A stretch of DNA of 64,000 nucleotides from AWTP1-13 sp041288195 (GTDB lineage: Bacteria > Pseudomonadota > Alphaproteobacteria > Rhizobiales > Hyphomicrobiaceae), in contig JBGGME010000045.1 of assembly GCA_041288195.1 (NCBI GenBank), forward strand, positions 1-64,000, read 5' to 3'. A model generated the notes under the pieces. That model ran no database searches. It saw only the letters and a program-made list of their open reading frames with translations, and was not told the origin of the DNA. A program made the translations under genes and the position numbers. Below, one piece after another: positions 7,988 to 17,553 of the stretch (the first letter of the stretch is position 1; the number at the start of each line of letters is the position of its first letter).

Positions 7988-8089
7988 GTCATCCCGGAGG
8001 TCGCGTCAGCGACCATCCGGGACCCAGGGGCTCGGTGCTCCTGGGCGTGACTGGGTCCCGGCTCTTCGCTGTGCGAAGGCCGGGATGAC
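7988..8089. repeat. REP-like palindromic element between atpA and atpG
   Basis: The element begins GTCATCCCGG and ends CCGGGATGAC, an exact inverted pair, with inner complementary blocks (GGGACCCAG / CTGGGTCCC). It fills most of the 130-bp gap between atpA and atpG. Elements with the same ends and the same GGGACCCA core lie at 37072-37232, and related ones at 53623-53721 and 48475-48583. When transcribed it would fold into a long stem that may affect mRNA stability or the relative expression of the genes on either side. Confidence 0.8.
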
Positions 8090-8115
8090 AAAAGCGAAAA
8101 GACAAAGACGGCACA

Positions 8116-9006
8116 ATGCCCAGCCTCAAAGACCTCAGGAACCGCATCGGCTCGGTGAAGGCCACGCGCAAGATCACCAAGGCCATGCAGATGGTGGCCG
8201 CGGCCAAGCTGCGCCGCGCCCAGGAGGCGGCCACCGCCGCCCGGCCCTATGCCGAGCACATGGATCGCGTGCTCGCCAACCTCAACAAGCGCATCACCGG
8301 CCGGCAAGGCGCTTCGCCCCTCCTCGTCGGCACCGGCAAGGACGAGGTGCACCTCCTCGTCGTCATGACGGCCGAACGCGGGCTGTGCGGCGGCTTCAAC
8401 TCCAACATCGTGCGGCTCGCCCGCGCCGACGCCCAGCGGCTCGCGCGCGAGGGCAAGACGGTCAAGATGCTGTGCGTGGGCCGTAAGGGAAACGACCAGC
8501 TGCGCCGCGACTACGCGCGCCAGATCATCGAGCGGGTGGATCTCAAGGGCGTGAAGCAGGTGAGCTTCGCCAACGCGCATGAGATCGCGGGCAAGCTGCG
8601 GGCCCGGTTCGAGGCTGGCGAGTTCGACGTTGCCACGCTCTATTTCGCACAGTTCAAGTCGGTCATCAGCCAGAAGCCGACCGCCCTGCAGCTGATCCCC
8701 GTCAAGCTTCCCGTCGAAACGGCAGCCGCCGATGGCGCCGCGGCCCCCGCCGCGGTCTACGAGTACGAGCCCGACGAGGCGGAGGTGCTCAACTACCTGC
8801 TGCCGCGCAACATCTCCGCCCAGATCTTCCGCGGCCTGCTCGAGAACGCCGCCTCCGAGCAGGGCGCCCGCATGAGCGCCATGGATGCCGCCACCCGCAA
8901 CGCCGGCGAGATGATCGACAAGCTGACGATGCGCTACAACCGGGCGCGCCAGGCCAACATCACCAAGGAGCTGATCGAGATCATCTCCGGCGCCGAGGCG
9001 CTGTGA
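8116..9006 (+). CDS. atpG: F1 ATP synthase subunit gamma
   Basis: This is the central rotating stalk of F1, which couples proton flow to catalysis in the alpha3beta3 ring. The 296 residues open MPSLKDLRNRIGSVKATRKI, the conserved N-terminal helix, followed by TKAMQMVAAAK. The C-terminal helix AMDAATRNAGEMIDKL, the family signature, precedes the end. The length is normal for alphaproteobacteria. It lies between two palindromic elements, 130 bp after atpA and 131 bp before atpD, wider gaps than usual in this operon. Confidence 0.98.
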   Translation: MPSLKDLRNRIGSVKATRKITKAMQMVAAAKLRRAQEAATAARPYAEHMDRVLANLNKRITGRQGASPLLVGTGKDEVHLLVVMTAERGLCGGFNSNIVRLARADAQRLAREGKTVKMLCVGRKGNDQLRRDYARQIIERVDLKGVKQVSFANAHEIAGKLRARFEAGEFDVATLYFAQFKSVISQKPTALQLIPVKLPVETAAADGAAAPAAVYEYEPDEAEVLNYLLPRNISAQIFRGLLENAASEQGARMSAMDAATRNAGEMIDKLTMRYNRARQANITKELIEIISGAEAL

Positions 9007-9010
9007 ACAA

Positions 9011-9103
9011 TGTAGTGTCGGGTTAGGCCGCAAGGCCGTAACCCAACAGGGACTTGCCGCTGAGATTGTTGGGTTACGCGCTGCTGCGCTGACCCAACCT
9101 ACG
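9011..9103. repeat. Palindromic repeat (GGGTTA family) between atpG and atpD
   Basis: It contains GGGTTAGGCC with CCGTAACCCAAC, then GTTGGGTTACGC with CTGACCCAACCTAC, forming nested stems. The same family is seen at 43924-44028 (GCGCGTAACCC ... GGGTTACGCGC ... CTAACCCAACCTAC). It differs in sequence from the GTCATCCC elements, so the F1 operon carries two distinct repeat families. Confidence 0.75.
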
Positions 9104-9137
9104 AGAGCCGAGAACTGAAGGACTGGGAACAGGAACC

Positions 9138-10574
<1,437 letters not shown>

Positions 10575-10593
10575 CCCAGAAGGGAGCGAGGGC

Positions 10594-10845
10594 ATGTCGG
10601 CAGGCACAGGCAAGTTCGGCAGCTGCTGCGAGATCATGAAGGACGTGCTGGAGAGCGACGAGTTCGAGCCGCTGATCGCCGAGGACGACGACGGCATCCT
10701 GTACATGTCGATCGGCGTCGTCGACGCCGAGAAGGAGGACGAGCCCAACATGGTCGACCACCCCGTGTTCTTCTGCCCCTTCTGCGGCACCAAGGTGCAG
10801 TCGCCCGAGGAGGTCGACGCCAAGACCGGCGGGCAGACCAACTAG
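10594..10845 (+). CDS. Small CPFC zinc-ribbon-like protein inside the F1 operon
   Basis: The predicted 83-residue acidic protein begins MSAGTGKFGSCCEIMKDVLE. A CC pair lies at 11-12 and a CPFCG knuckle at 61-65. One CxxC plus the vicinal cysteines could hold a metal, or the protein may dimerise to make a zinc site. There is no membrane segment. AAGGGAGCGAGGGC before ATG 10594 is a strong ribosome site, and the gene is 19 bp after atpD in the same direction, so it is almost certainly translated with the F1 subunits. I do not recognise the family with certainty. Its place suggests a role in F1 assembly or regulation, or simply hitch-hiking in the operon. No homologue is claimed. Confidence 0.8.
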   Translation: MSAGTGKFGSCCEIMKDVLESDEFEPLIAEDDDGILYMSIGVVDAEKEDEPNMVDHPVFFCPFCGTKVQSPEEVDAKTGGQTN

Positions 10846-10881
10846 AATGGCCAACTGAAGCTTCCCCATAGGCAACCCGGC

Positions 10882-10929
10882 GCGAGCGGGGGCATCGGCC
10901 AGGATGGCTGCAGCCGATGGTCCCCTCGC
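10882..10929 (+). repeat. Imperfect hairpin in the gap before atpC
   Basis: The arms GCGAGCGGGGGCATCGGC and GCCGATGGTCCCCTCGC pair with a few mismatches around a loop of about 13 bases. They lie in the 139-bp gap between the CPFC gene and atpC. No T-run follows, so read-through into atpC is expected. The stem may lower or stabilise the distal message. Confidence 0.5.
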
Positions 10930-10984
10930 CCGAAGACGAGCCCGCAGCCCAATCCCGCAACGCCAGCAAGAGTACTCCTAGAGC

Positions 10985-11380
10985 ATGGCAGGCACGTTCA
11001 AGTTCGAGCTGGTGACGCCCGAGCGCATGGCGCTCTCGCAGGACGCCACGCAGGTGCTGGTTCCGGGGGTGGAGGGCGAGTTCACGGTGCTGCCCGGCCA
11101 TGCGCCGGTCATCTCGGCGCTGCGCCCCGGCGTGATCGAGGTCACCCTCGCCGAGAGCGGCGAGACGGAGCGCATCTTCGTCAAGGGCGGCTTTGCCGAG
11201 GTGGACGCGGACCGCGTCACGGTGCTGGCCGAGCGCGCGATGGCGGTCGACCAGATGAGCGCGGATGTAGTCACCGCCGAGCTGGAGAGGGCCGAGGCCG
11301 AACTCGCCGCTGCCGCCGACGACGCCTCCCGCCTTGCCGCGGCTTCCGCGGTGGAGCGGCTGCGCGCTATGGGGCGTTGA
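10985..11380 (+). CDS. atpC: F1 ATP synthase subunit epsilon
   Basis: The epsilon subunit sits on the central stalk and inhibits ATP hydrolysis. The 131 residues show the N-terminal beta-sandwich (FKFELVTPERMAL, then VEGEFTVLPGHAPVISALRPG) and an Ala-rich C-terminal helical part. Length and motifs are normal. It is the last gene of the F1 cluster and is separated from the preceding CPFC gene by a hairpin-containing gap. A minus-strand membrane-protein gene converges 32 bp downstream. Confidence 0.96.
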   Translation: MAGTFKFELVTPERMALSQDATQVLVPGVEGEFTVLPGHAPVISALRPGVIEVTLAESGETERIFVKGGFAEVDADRVTVLAERAMAVDQMSADVVTAELERAEAELAAAADDASRLAAASAVERLRAMGR

Positions 11381-11412
11381 GCTGCGCGTGGTGCTTTGCG
11401 GGGCAAAATTCC

Positions 11413-13056
11413 TTATGTGTCCACGTAGGCTTCTCTGCGCCGACTGGTGACCGGGAGGCGGCGGTAGAACGCGAAGGGCGAAGCCTCCACGGTAAATATC
11501 CACATGCGGTAGATGCCTTTGATGACTACGAGCACCATCGCGGCGTGAAACCAGAACAATAGTTGGCCGCTCAGGATGCCATCTGCGATCGGGTCCAGAT
11601 TTTCCAGCAAGCCTGGAACGCGCACCAGCACGTAGAGTATCAGTGGGACGTTTACCGCAGCCTGCGACAACAGGGTGATGACGATGCGGGCGGCCGACGC
11701 ATTCTGCAGACCATAGATCACGTTGAGTGCAATCTGCATCGACGCAAACGCCAGCACTATGCAGCCGGTCCAATAGATCAGCCGGCGAAACGCCCACCAG
11801 ATGCGCTTGCGGAACGTGTCCTGGGCGATGAATTCCCGGTCGCGCTCGTTCACGCGCCTAGCCAGTCCCTCGGCCAGCCAAGCCCGCTGCTCTCGCGGGC
11901 AAAGCCAGAAAAGCCAGTTGAAGATCCTATCCATATGGGTCGTGTACACGATGCCGCCGAGGAACGTGATGAGCGCCATAAGCGAGATCGCGAACAGTGT
12001 TTGCGGCCATACGGGCAAGCCGAATGCCTGGCCCATGTGGTGCAGCACGACGCGCAGCCCCTGCCATCCCGTCATCTCGGCGAGTGGGAAAATGGCGGTG
12101 AGCAGCCAGATCAGCCCCACCAGGATCGTGATCGCCCAGACAACGACGGCGATCGAGGCGGAGGCGAGAACTGCGAACGCTTGGCCAACTGTAGCTTTGA
12201 GCGCTCGCCACAGCTCACGCAACCCGAGGATGCCCGAGATGCGCAGAGTGCTGCCGGGAAAGACGGGCGGCTCGCGCAGCGCTTCGCTCTCGTAGAGGAG
12301 TTCGGGATTGGTGAGGCTCGGGAGATATGTGGAGGTCGGGAGCCGGAAGTCGGCGGCGAAGAGTCCCCGCCTGTATTGGACCACGATGCGGCCGGTGACT
12401 CGAAGGTATGGCACCTGGCGCATCTTCAGCTTCGTGACCGCGAAACATCGGCGGTCGCGTTCCTCGAGGTAGTGCCATACGGCACCCTGCGCCAGGCACA
12501 CGTCGGTGCAGCCTGGCGGCGGTTGTCCATCGGGGCCACCGCTCAATGCGCCGAGCTGGGAAAACCGCAAATCGTCGGCGGTCTGCGGCACCCCGAAATG
12601 CGCGGGTCCCTCGTTGAGATTGGTGAGGATCGGGTCGTATTGCGGCGTAAACGCGTAGTAGAAATTCAGATAGTCGAGGACAATGCCTCTGAGTTCTTCC
12701 TCGTCGGTCGGCAGCGAAAGGGAGCACTCGCGATTTGCCCGATCGACGCTGCCCGTCTCGTTGGCCATTGGGACGAGACGCAGGTGGTTACTGGGCTGAC
12801 GCTGCTGCGCAACGAAATAGATGCGGTCGGGACGCGCTGCGCCGCTGTGATCCAGGCGCTCAAGATAGACGAGCCAGGCGGTGCGATAAAAGCGTAGCGG
12901 TGTGCCCCGCAGGACCCATTTGTCTGCCGATCTTGCATCTTTGAGGTCGGACTTCCTCGCGACTTGGCCCCTGATTTGACGCTCAAGCCCATCAGACAAC
13001 TCCACAAACTCGCACGCCACGGCGTCCCCCGATTGTGTGCACAAATAGCATATCAT
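11413..13056 (-). CDS. Integral membrane protein of unknown function
   Basis: I do not recognise this 547-residue protein. The N-terminal half (about 1-270) is soluble, with several cysteines and a repeated pattern of short beta-like strands (LKMRQVPYLRVTGRIVVQYR). From about 290 there are roughly six hydrophobic helices: two near 290-330, a pair near 350-390 and others near 430-510. These are separated by a charged loop containing RVNERDREFIAQDTFRKR. The start ATG 13056 has no good ribosome site, so a later start is possible. The DNA is more A/T-rich than the atp and rppH genes on either side, which fits acquisition from elsewhere. It is convergent with atpC and lies 114 bp upstream of nothing obviously linked. 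Confidence 0.6.
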   Translation of the reverse strand: MICYLCTQSGDAVACEFVELSDGLERQIRGQVARKSDLKDARSADKWVLRGTPLRFYRTAWLVYLERLDHSGAARPDRIYFVAQQRQPSNHLRLVPMANETGSVDRANRECSLSLPTDEEELRGIVLDYLNFYYAFTPQYDPILTNLNEGPAHFGVPQTADDLRFSQLGALSGGPDGQPPPGCTDVCLAQGAVWHYLEERDRRCFAVTKLKMRQVPYLRVTGRIVVQYRRGLFAADFRLPTSTYLPSLTNPELLYESEALREPPVFPGSTLRISGILGLRELWRALKATVGQAFAVLASASIAVVVWAITILVGLIWLLTAIFPLAEMTGWQGLRVVLHHMGQAFGLPVWPQTLFAISLMALITFLGGIVYTTHMDRIFNWLFWLCPREQRAWLAEGLARRVNERDREFIAQDTFRKRIWWAFRRLIYWTGCIVLAFASMQIALNVIYGLQNASAARIVITLLSQAAVNVPLILYVLVRVPGLLENLDPIADGILSGQLLFWFHAAMVLVVIKGIYRMWIFTVEASPFAFYRRLPVTSRRREAYVDT

Positions 13057-13170
13057 AGGAGGGCAAAATTCCCGCCGTCAACCCAGCTACCCGCACTACG
13101 CTCGGGGCGCCCCTGCGCTCGGGAGATGTTGGAGCTGCTCAAAGAAGTGAGGACGGCACGCCCGGCGCGC

Positions 13171-13671
13171 CTACCCCACATGCGCCGCGAACGCGGCAAC
13201 CACGTCGGCGTAGACCTTGCGCTTGAAGGGCACGATCAGCCTGGACAACTCGGCGGCGGGGGCCCAGCGCCAGGCGTCGAACTCGGCCTTGTGGCCGCGC
13301 CGCGGGGCGATGTCGATCTCTGCGTCGTCACCCTCGAAGCGCATGGCGAACCACTTCTGCCGCTGCCCGCGGTAGCGCCCCTTGAGCGCGATGCCCATGA
13401 GCTCGTCGGGCAGGTCGTAGGAGAACCAGCCGGGCGCCTCGGCCAGCAGCTTGACGCTCGTGACCCCGGTCTCCTCCTCGAGCTCGCGCAGCGCCGCAGC
13501 CGCCGCGGACTCGCCGGCTGTGATGCCGCCCTGCGGCATCTGCCAGATATGCGCAAAGCCGTCGCCGGCCCACTTCGGTCGGCGGCGCCCGACCCACACC
13601 AGCCCGCGCCGGTTGATCAGCATGATCCCGACGCAGGGGCGGTAGGGCAGATCGAGCTGGGTGAGGGCCAT
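13171..13671 (-). CDS. rppH: RNA pyrophosphohydrolase (Nudix, RppH type), copy 1
   Basis: RppH removes pyrophosphate from the 5' triphosphate end of mRNA and so starts decay; it also resembles dinucleoside polyphosphate hydrolases. The 166 residues begin with YRPCVGIMLIN, and the Nudix box spans 48-70 (G48, E54, R62-E63, E66-E67, G69). The family segments WQMPQGGI and YRGQRQKWFAMRF are present. ATG 13671 is the natural start, although its ribosome site is weak. A close paralogue lies 170 bp upstream on the same strand. Proximity to the F1 operon and to ctpA is usual in Hyphomicrobiales. Confidence 0.93.
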   Translation of the reverse strand: MALTQLDLPYRPCVGIMLINRRGLVWVGRRRPKWAGDGFAHIWQMPQGGITAGESAAAAALRELEEETGVTSVKLLAEAPGWFSYDLPDELMGIALKGRYRGQRQKWFAMRFEGDDAEIDIAPRRGHKAEFDAWRWAPAAELSRLIVPFKRKVYADVVAAFAAHVG

Positions 13672-13841
13672 GTTGCTGCGCGACCGATCGTCTTCTAGGC
13701 GCTATTGGACAATAGTTCAGTGATTTGCCCGCTTTGTCACGCCAAACCGTGTCCGTTTGGTTGCCACGGTCGCGCGCGGCCTTGGCGAGAGCAAGGCGGG
13801 CAGCAGGCGCGAAGCCCAGACAAAACGGACAGGCCCGCTCG

Positions 13842-14345
13842 TCAGGCTTCGGGGCGCGCCAGCGGCGCGAAATCGCGCACCAGCTCCTCGTAGACGCCGC
13901 GCTTGAACGGCACGATCAAGCCGACCAGCTCGCTCATCTTCGCCCAGCGCCAGCTGTCGAACTCGGGCGCATGGCCGGGCCGCTCGAGGGCGATCTCCGC
14001 CTCCTCGCCCCTGAAGCGGGCCGCGAACCACTTCTGCCTCTGCCCGCGATAGCGCCCGCCCCAGGCCTTGGGCCGCAGCGCCTCGGGGAGGTCGTAGGTG
14101 TACCAGCGCGGGCTTTCGGCGACGATCGTCACCGACCGGATGCCGGTCTCCTCGTCGAGCTCGCGCAGCGCGGCCTGGCGAGGATCCTCGCGCTCGTCGA
14201 TGCCGCCCTGCGGCATCTGCCACCAGGCGCCGGGACCTTCGGGCTCGCTCGGCGCATCGGGGCGCCGGCCGATCCACACCAGCCCCTCGCGGTTCAGCAC
14301 CATGATGCCCACGCAGGGCCGATAGGCCGATGCATCGCTCGCCAT
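13842..14345 (-). CDS. rppH: RNA pyrophosphohydrolase (Nudix, RppH type), copy 2
   Basis: This second RppH-type protein of 167 residues has YRPCVGIMVLN at the N-terminus, WWQMPQGGID and a complete Nudix box at 47-69 (G47, E53, R61-E62, E65-E66, G68), then YRGQRQKWFAARF. ATG 14345 is preferred because TTGGAGGCGCC precedes it; a TTG twelve bases further out lacks such a site. It lies 70 bp after ctpA on the same strand, the usual place for rppH, so this is probably the ancestral copy and the downstream one the duplicate. Both keep all catalytic Glu residues, so both may be active. Confidence 0.93.
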   Translation of the reverse strand: MASDASAYRPCVGIMVLNREGLVWIGRRPDAPSEPEGPGAWWQMPQGGIDEREDPRQAALRELDEETGIRSVTIVAESPRWYTYDLPEALRPKAWGGRYRGQRQKWFAARFRGEEAEIALERPGHAPEFDSWRWAKMSELVGLIVPFKRGVYEELVRDFAPLARPEA

Positions 14346-14415
14346 TGGCGCCTCCAAACGCCGTGGGCGCCGAAGCGGCGCCCACGCTCAACTCGCGAAA
14401 CCAAGCAGCCCGTGC

Positions 14416-15771
14416 CTACTTCTGCTTCGGCTGCCCGCCCTGCTCGGGCGTGGGCGTGGGTGCCGCCTCGGCCTTCTGCGGCAGGGCCGGCAGCGGCTCG
14501 CCGCGCAACATCTTGAGCGCGTACTGCAGCTGCGTGTCCTTCTCGGCCTCCTTCGGCACGTAGTTGGAGGAGCCCGAGCCTTCCTTGCCGCTGTCGCTCT
14601 TGAGATGGCCGCGCAGGCCGGACTCGCTCGGCATCCGGTTGTTGCGCGACTGCAGCTCCGGCGGCAGCTCCTGCTCGACGACGACGTCGGGATCGATGCC
14701 CTTGGCCTGGATCGAGCGCCCGGCGGGCGTGTAGTAGCGCGCCGTGGTCAGTCGGATCGCGCCGTTGGCGCCGAGCGGGATGATGGTCTGCACCGAGCCC
14801 TTGCCGAACGAGCGCGTGCCGATCACGGTCGCGCGCTTGTGGTCCTGAAGGGCGCCCGCCACGATCTCGGAAGCCGACGCCGAGCCGCCATTGATCAGCA
14901 CGATGACCGGCTTGCCGTCGCTGATGTCGCCGGGGCGGGCGTTGGCGCGCTGCGTCTCCTCGAGGCCGCGACCCTTGGTGAGCACGATGGCGCCCTTGTC
15001 GAGGAAGTCGTCGGACACCGCGATCGCCTGGTCGAGCAGGCCGCCCGGGTTGCCTCTGAGATCGATCACGTAGCCCTTGAGATTCTTGACGCTCTTCTTG
15101 AGGCTTTCGACCGACTTCACGAGGTTGGCGTGGGTCTGCTCGTTGAAGGTGGAGACCTTGACGTAGATCACGTCGTTCTCGAGGCGTGCCTTCACCGCGT
15201 TGATGCGGATCACGTCGCGCACGATCTTCACGTCGAACGGGTCATCCCGCCCCTTGCGCACGATCGTGAGCGTGATCGGCGTATTGACGGGCCCGCGCAT
15301 CTTCTCGACCGCCTGCTCGAGCGTGAGGCCGACGATCTGCTCGTTGTCGAGGTGGGTGATCAGGTCGTTGGTCTGCAATCCCGCCTTGGCCGCCGGCGTG
15401 TCGTCGATGGGCGAGACCACCTTGACCACGCCGTTCTCCATCGTCACCTCGATGCCGAGGCCGCCGAACTCGCCGCGCGTCTGCACCTGCATGTCGCGGA
15501 AGTTCTTGGGGTTGAGGTAGGCCGAGTGCGGATCGAGGGCGGCCAGCATGCCGTTGATGGCCGAGTCGATCAGGGTCGCATCGTCGGGCTTGTCGACGTA
15601 GTCGCTGCGTACGCGCTCGAGCACGTCGCCGAACAGGTCGAGCTGCTTGTAGATCTCGGAGTTGTTCGAGGTGGCCGAGTAGGTCCTCGTGACATTCAGG
15701 AGGGTCGTGGCACCGGCGAGGCACGCCAGCATCACGAAAGTCCAGAATGCATAGTCCGATTTGCGCGTCAT
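14416..15771 (-). CDS. ctpA: C-terminal processing peptidase, S41 family
   Basis: This periplasmic serine protease cleaves the C-termini of target proteins, and in several Gram-negatives it controls murein hydrolases. The 451 residues have an N-terminal membrane anchor or signal (about 9-30), a PDZ domain (about 100-185, with GLGIEV) and a S41 catalytic core. The nucleophile is S299 in GGSASASE and the general base K324 in SFGKGS, 25 residues apart as in Prc. The C-terminal tail is Pro/Gln-rich. ATG 15771 overlaps the envC stop as ATGA, so translation is probably coupled. Pairing with an EnvC-like activator suggests a shared role in cell-wall turnover. Confidence 0.96.
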   Translation of the reverse strand: MTRKSDYAFWTFVMLACLAGATTLLNVTRTYSATSNNSEIYKQLDLFGDVLERVRSDYVDKPDDATLIDSAINGMLAALDPHSAYLNPKNFRDMQVQTRGEFGGLGIEVTMENGVVKVVSPIDDTPAAKAGLQTNDLITHLDNEQIVGLTLEQAVEKMRGPVNTPITLTIVRKGRDDPFDVKIVRDVIRINAVKARLENDVIYVKVSTFNEQTHANLVKSVESLKKSVKNLKGYVIDLRGNPGGLLDQAIAVSDDFLDKGAIVLTKGRGLEETQRANARPGDISDGKPVIVLINGGSASASEIVAGALQDHKRATVIGTRSFGKGSVQTIIPLGANGAIRLTTARYYTPAGRSIQAKGIDPDVVVEQELPPELQSRNNRMPSESGLRGHLKSDSGKEGSGSSNYVPKEAEKDTQLQYALKMLRGEPLPALPQKAEAAPTPTPEQGGQPKQK

Positions 15772-17195
15772 CCTTGCACCTTTCGCGAGGCATCCGCCCA
15801 CCAGGGGTCGGGATCTATGGGCCGCTGGTCCTTGCGGAACTCGATGTACAGGACCGGAGCATTGTCCTGCGCCTTACCCGGTGTTGTCCTCCCAGCAGTG
15901 CTCATCACGCCGACCGGCTCGCCGGTCAGCACGAATTGGCCCAGCTGCACGTCTATCTGAGATAGTCCAGCAAGTAGAATATGATACCCGCCGCCCGCAT
16001 TAATGATCAAGAGCTGGCCGTAGCTGCGGAACTCGCCCGCATACACGATCCAGCCGTCGCACGGGGATACCACCTGGCCGCCGTGTCGGGTTTCGAGCAC
16101 GAGGCCCTTGGACTGGCTGCCATACTTGGTCTTCTCGCCGAATTTGAGGACGCGCTTGCCCGATGCCGGCATCGGCAGGATGCCCCGGGCCTCGGAGAAC
16201 GCGATCTGGGGCTTGATGCGGCCCGGCGTCAGCATCGCCACGCGATCGCCGCCGCTCGGGGCCAGCACGATCGAGGCATCGCGCTCCTCGGCCGGGCTGC
16301 CGCCGGTGCCCGCAGCGCTCTTGGTTGGCGGGGCGGCGGCAGGCGGCTTGGCGCCCGCGGGCGGCTCGACCGTGGTCGCAAACGGCGAAGTGGGCGGAGC
16401 GGCCGCAATCTCCTTCTCGTAGGAGCCGAGCCCGGTTCGCTCTGCAACCTCCTTGTCGAGCTTCGAGATCAGATCGCCAAGGTCGGCGACGCTCTTTGAT
16501 ATGTCGGCTGCGGCCTGGCGAACCTGCGCGAGCTCCGCCTGCCGCTCGGAGAGCGACTGGCGCTTCTCCTCCTGGACGCCGGCAAGCCGCACGCGCGCAT
16601 CGTTGAGCCGGCTCGTCTCGGCGCGCAGCTTCTCGCCCTCGGTGCGGATGCTGGTCTTGACGCGCATGAGGTCGTTGAGCTGCTCGGAGAGCGCCACCGC
16701 CTGGCTCCTGAGCTCGGGAAAGGCGGAGGCCAGCAGCATGGCGCTGCGCACCATGGTGAGCGCGTCCTCGCGGCGGGTAACCATGACCGGCGGCGGATTG
16801 CGGCCCATGCGCTGCATGGCGGCGAGCAGGGCCGAGATCGAGCCGTGCCGCGACTCCAGCGACCCGCGCAAATGCCGCTCCTGCGCCTCGAGCTCTCCCA
16901 GACGCGACTCGATAAGGCTGAGCTGCCCTTCGCTCTGCTGGATCAGCTTGGCCGTTTCGACGAGACGAGCATTGATGCGCTCGCGCTCGGCTGCGATCTT
17001 GTCGAGGTCGGACTGCAGCTCCTTGCCGCGGCGTTTGTTGGCCTCGAGGCGGCCGCGGTCGGCCTCCAGCCGCTTGCGGGCCTCGTCGGGGGCGAGAGCC
17101 TGCGCCGCCGCGGCCTGCGGCATTGCCACCACGAGCGCGGCAAACAGCCACCCGTGCATCAGGGTCTGCAGCGCGTGCGCGACGTCCTTGGCCAA
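15768..17195 (-). CDS. Murein hydrolase activator, EnvC-like (coiled coil + degenerate LytM/M23)
   Basis: The 475-residue exported protein has an N-terminal signal (residues 10-32, ending AAAAQA), a long Glu/Arg/Leu-rich coiled coil (about 35-265), a Pro/Ala linker and a C-terminal M23 fold (about 340-460). The M23 part lacks the zinc-binding His/Asp residues: the segment that should carry HxxxD reads LETRHGGQVVSPCDGW, and the final HxH is absent. This fits EnvC-type activators, which switch on amidases at the septum rather than cutting wall themselves. The start is ATG 17195. The upstream rlmH/rsfS/nadD genes that often precede it in this order are not found here. Confidence 0.88.
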   Translation of the reverse strand: MAKDVAHALQTLMHGWLFAALVVAMPQAAAAQALAPDEARKRLEADRGRLEANKRRGKELQSDLDKIAAERERINARLVETAKLIQQSEGQLSLIESRLGELEAQERHLRGSLESRHGSISALLAAMQRMGRNPPPVMVTRREDALTMVRSAMLLASAFPELRSQAVALSEQLNDLMRVKTSIRTEGEKLRAETSRLNDARVRLAGVQEEKRQSLSERQAELAQVRQAAADISKSVADLGDLISKLDKEVAERTGLGSYEKEIAAAPPTSPFATTVEPPAGAKPPAAAPPTKSAAGTGGSPAEERDASIVLAPSGGDRVAMLTPGRIKPQIAFSEARGILPMPASGKRVLKFGEKTKYGSQSKGLVLETRHGGQVVSPCDGWIVYAGEFRSYGQLLIINAGGGYHILLAGLSQIDVQLGQFVLTGEPVGVMSTAGRTTPGKAQDNAPVLYIEFRKDQRPIDPDPWWADASRKVQG

Positions 17196-17346
17196 TGCGC
17201 CCTCTGAGCTACCATCGGCACGATCGCTGCCCGCGAATCGGCCATCGATGCCAAAGTATGTCGGAATCCACTATCATGGATCATGCCAATTGTGGCATCG
17301 GTGAGTTGGCGGCTGCGGCCGATCCTGCCATTCTCCGGGCCGAGAC

Positions 17347-17538
17347 ATGGAAACCACGGTTCGATATCTGACGGCGATCGCGGCGATTGCGGTGCTGCTG
17401 GTGCTGGTGGCCGGGCTATGGAACATGATGCGGGGCACCAGCCCGAACTTGAGCCAGACGCTGATGCGCTGGCGCGTCGGGCTGCAGTTCCTCGCCATCG
17501 TTGTGACCATGACGCTGCTCTACTTCCTGCGCCATTGA
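17347..17538 (+). CDS. Twin transmembrane protein, HIG1-like
   Basis: This is a 63-residue inner-membrane protein with two hydrophobic helices (about 7-28 and 46-61) joined by a polar loop that contains RGTSPNLSQTLMRWRVGLQ. The RWRVGLQ segment resembles the loop of HIG1 (hypoxia-induced) domain proteins. In Hyphomicrobiales such a gene commonly sits upstream of the cobalamin adenosyltransferase and etfBA genes, as it does here. ATG 17347 follows GGGCCGAGAC. A role in respiratory-complex organisation is suggested by the eukaryotic family, but it is not shown for the bacterial proteins. Confidence 0.8.
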   Translation: METTVRYLTAIAAIAVLLVLVAGLWNMMRGTSPNLSQTLMRWRVGLQFLAIVVTMTLLYFLRH

Positions 17539-17553
17539 CCTGGCACGCGGTGC

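Noticed and set aside
6446..8050. Long open frames (over 450 codons) in other frames and on the minus strand across atpA
   Set aside because: They are shadows of atpA caused by strong GC bias at codon third positions. They are Arg/His- or Val/Asp-rich and have no known motifs.
10882..10929. Intrinsic terminator before atpC
   Set aside because: The stem is imperfect and no T-run follows; atpC would otherwise be cut off from its operon.
11563..12897. A 444-codon plus-strand frame opposite the unknown membrane protein
   Set aside because: The minus strand gives clear membrane helices, while the plus-strand product is Glu/Arg/His-rich without structure-like patterns.
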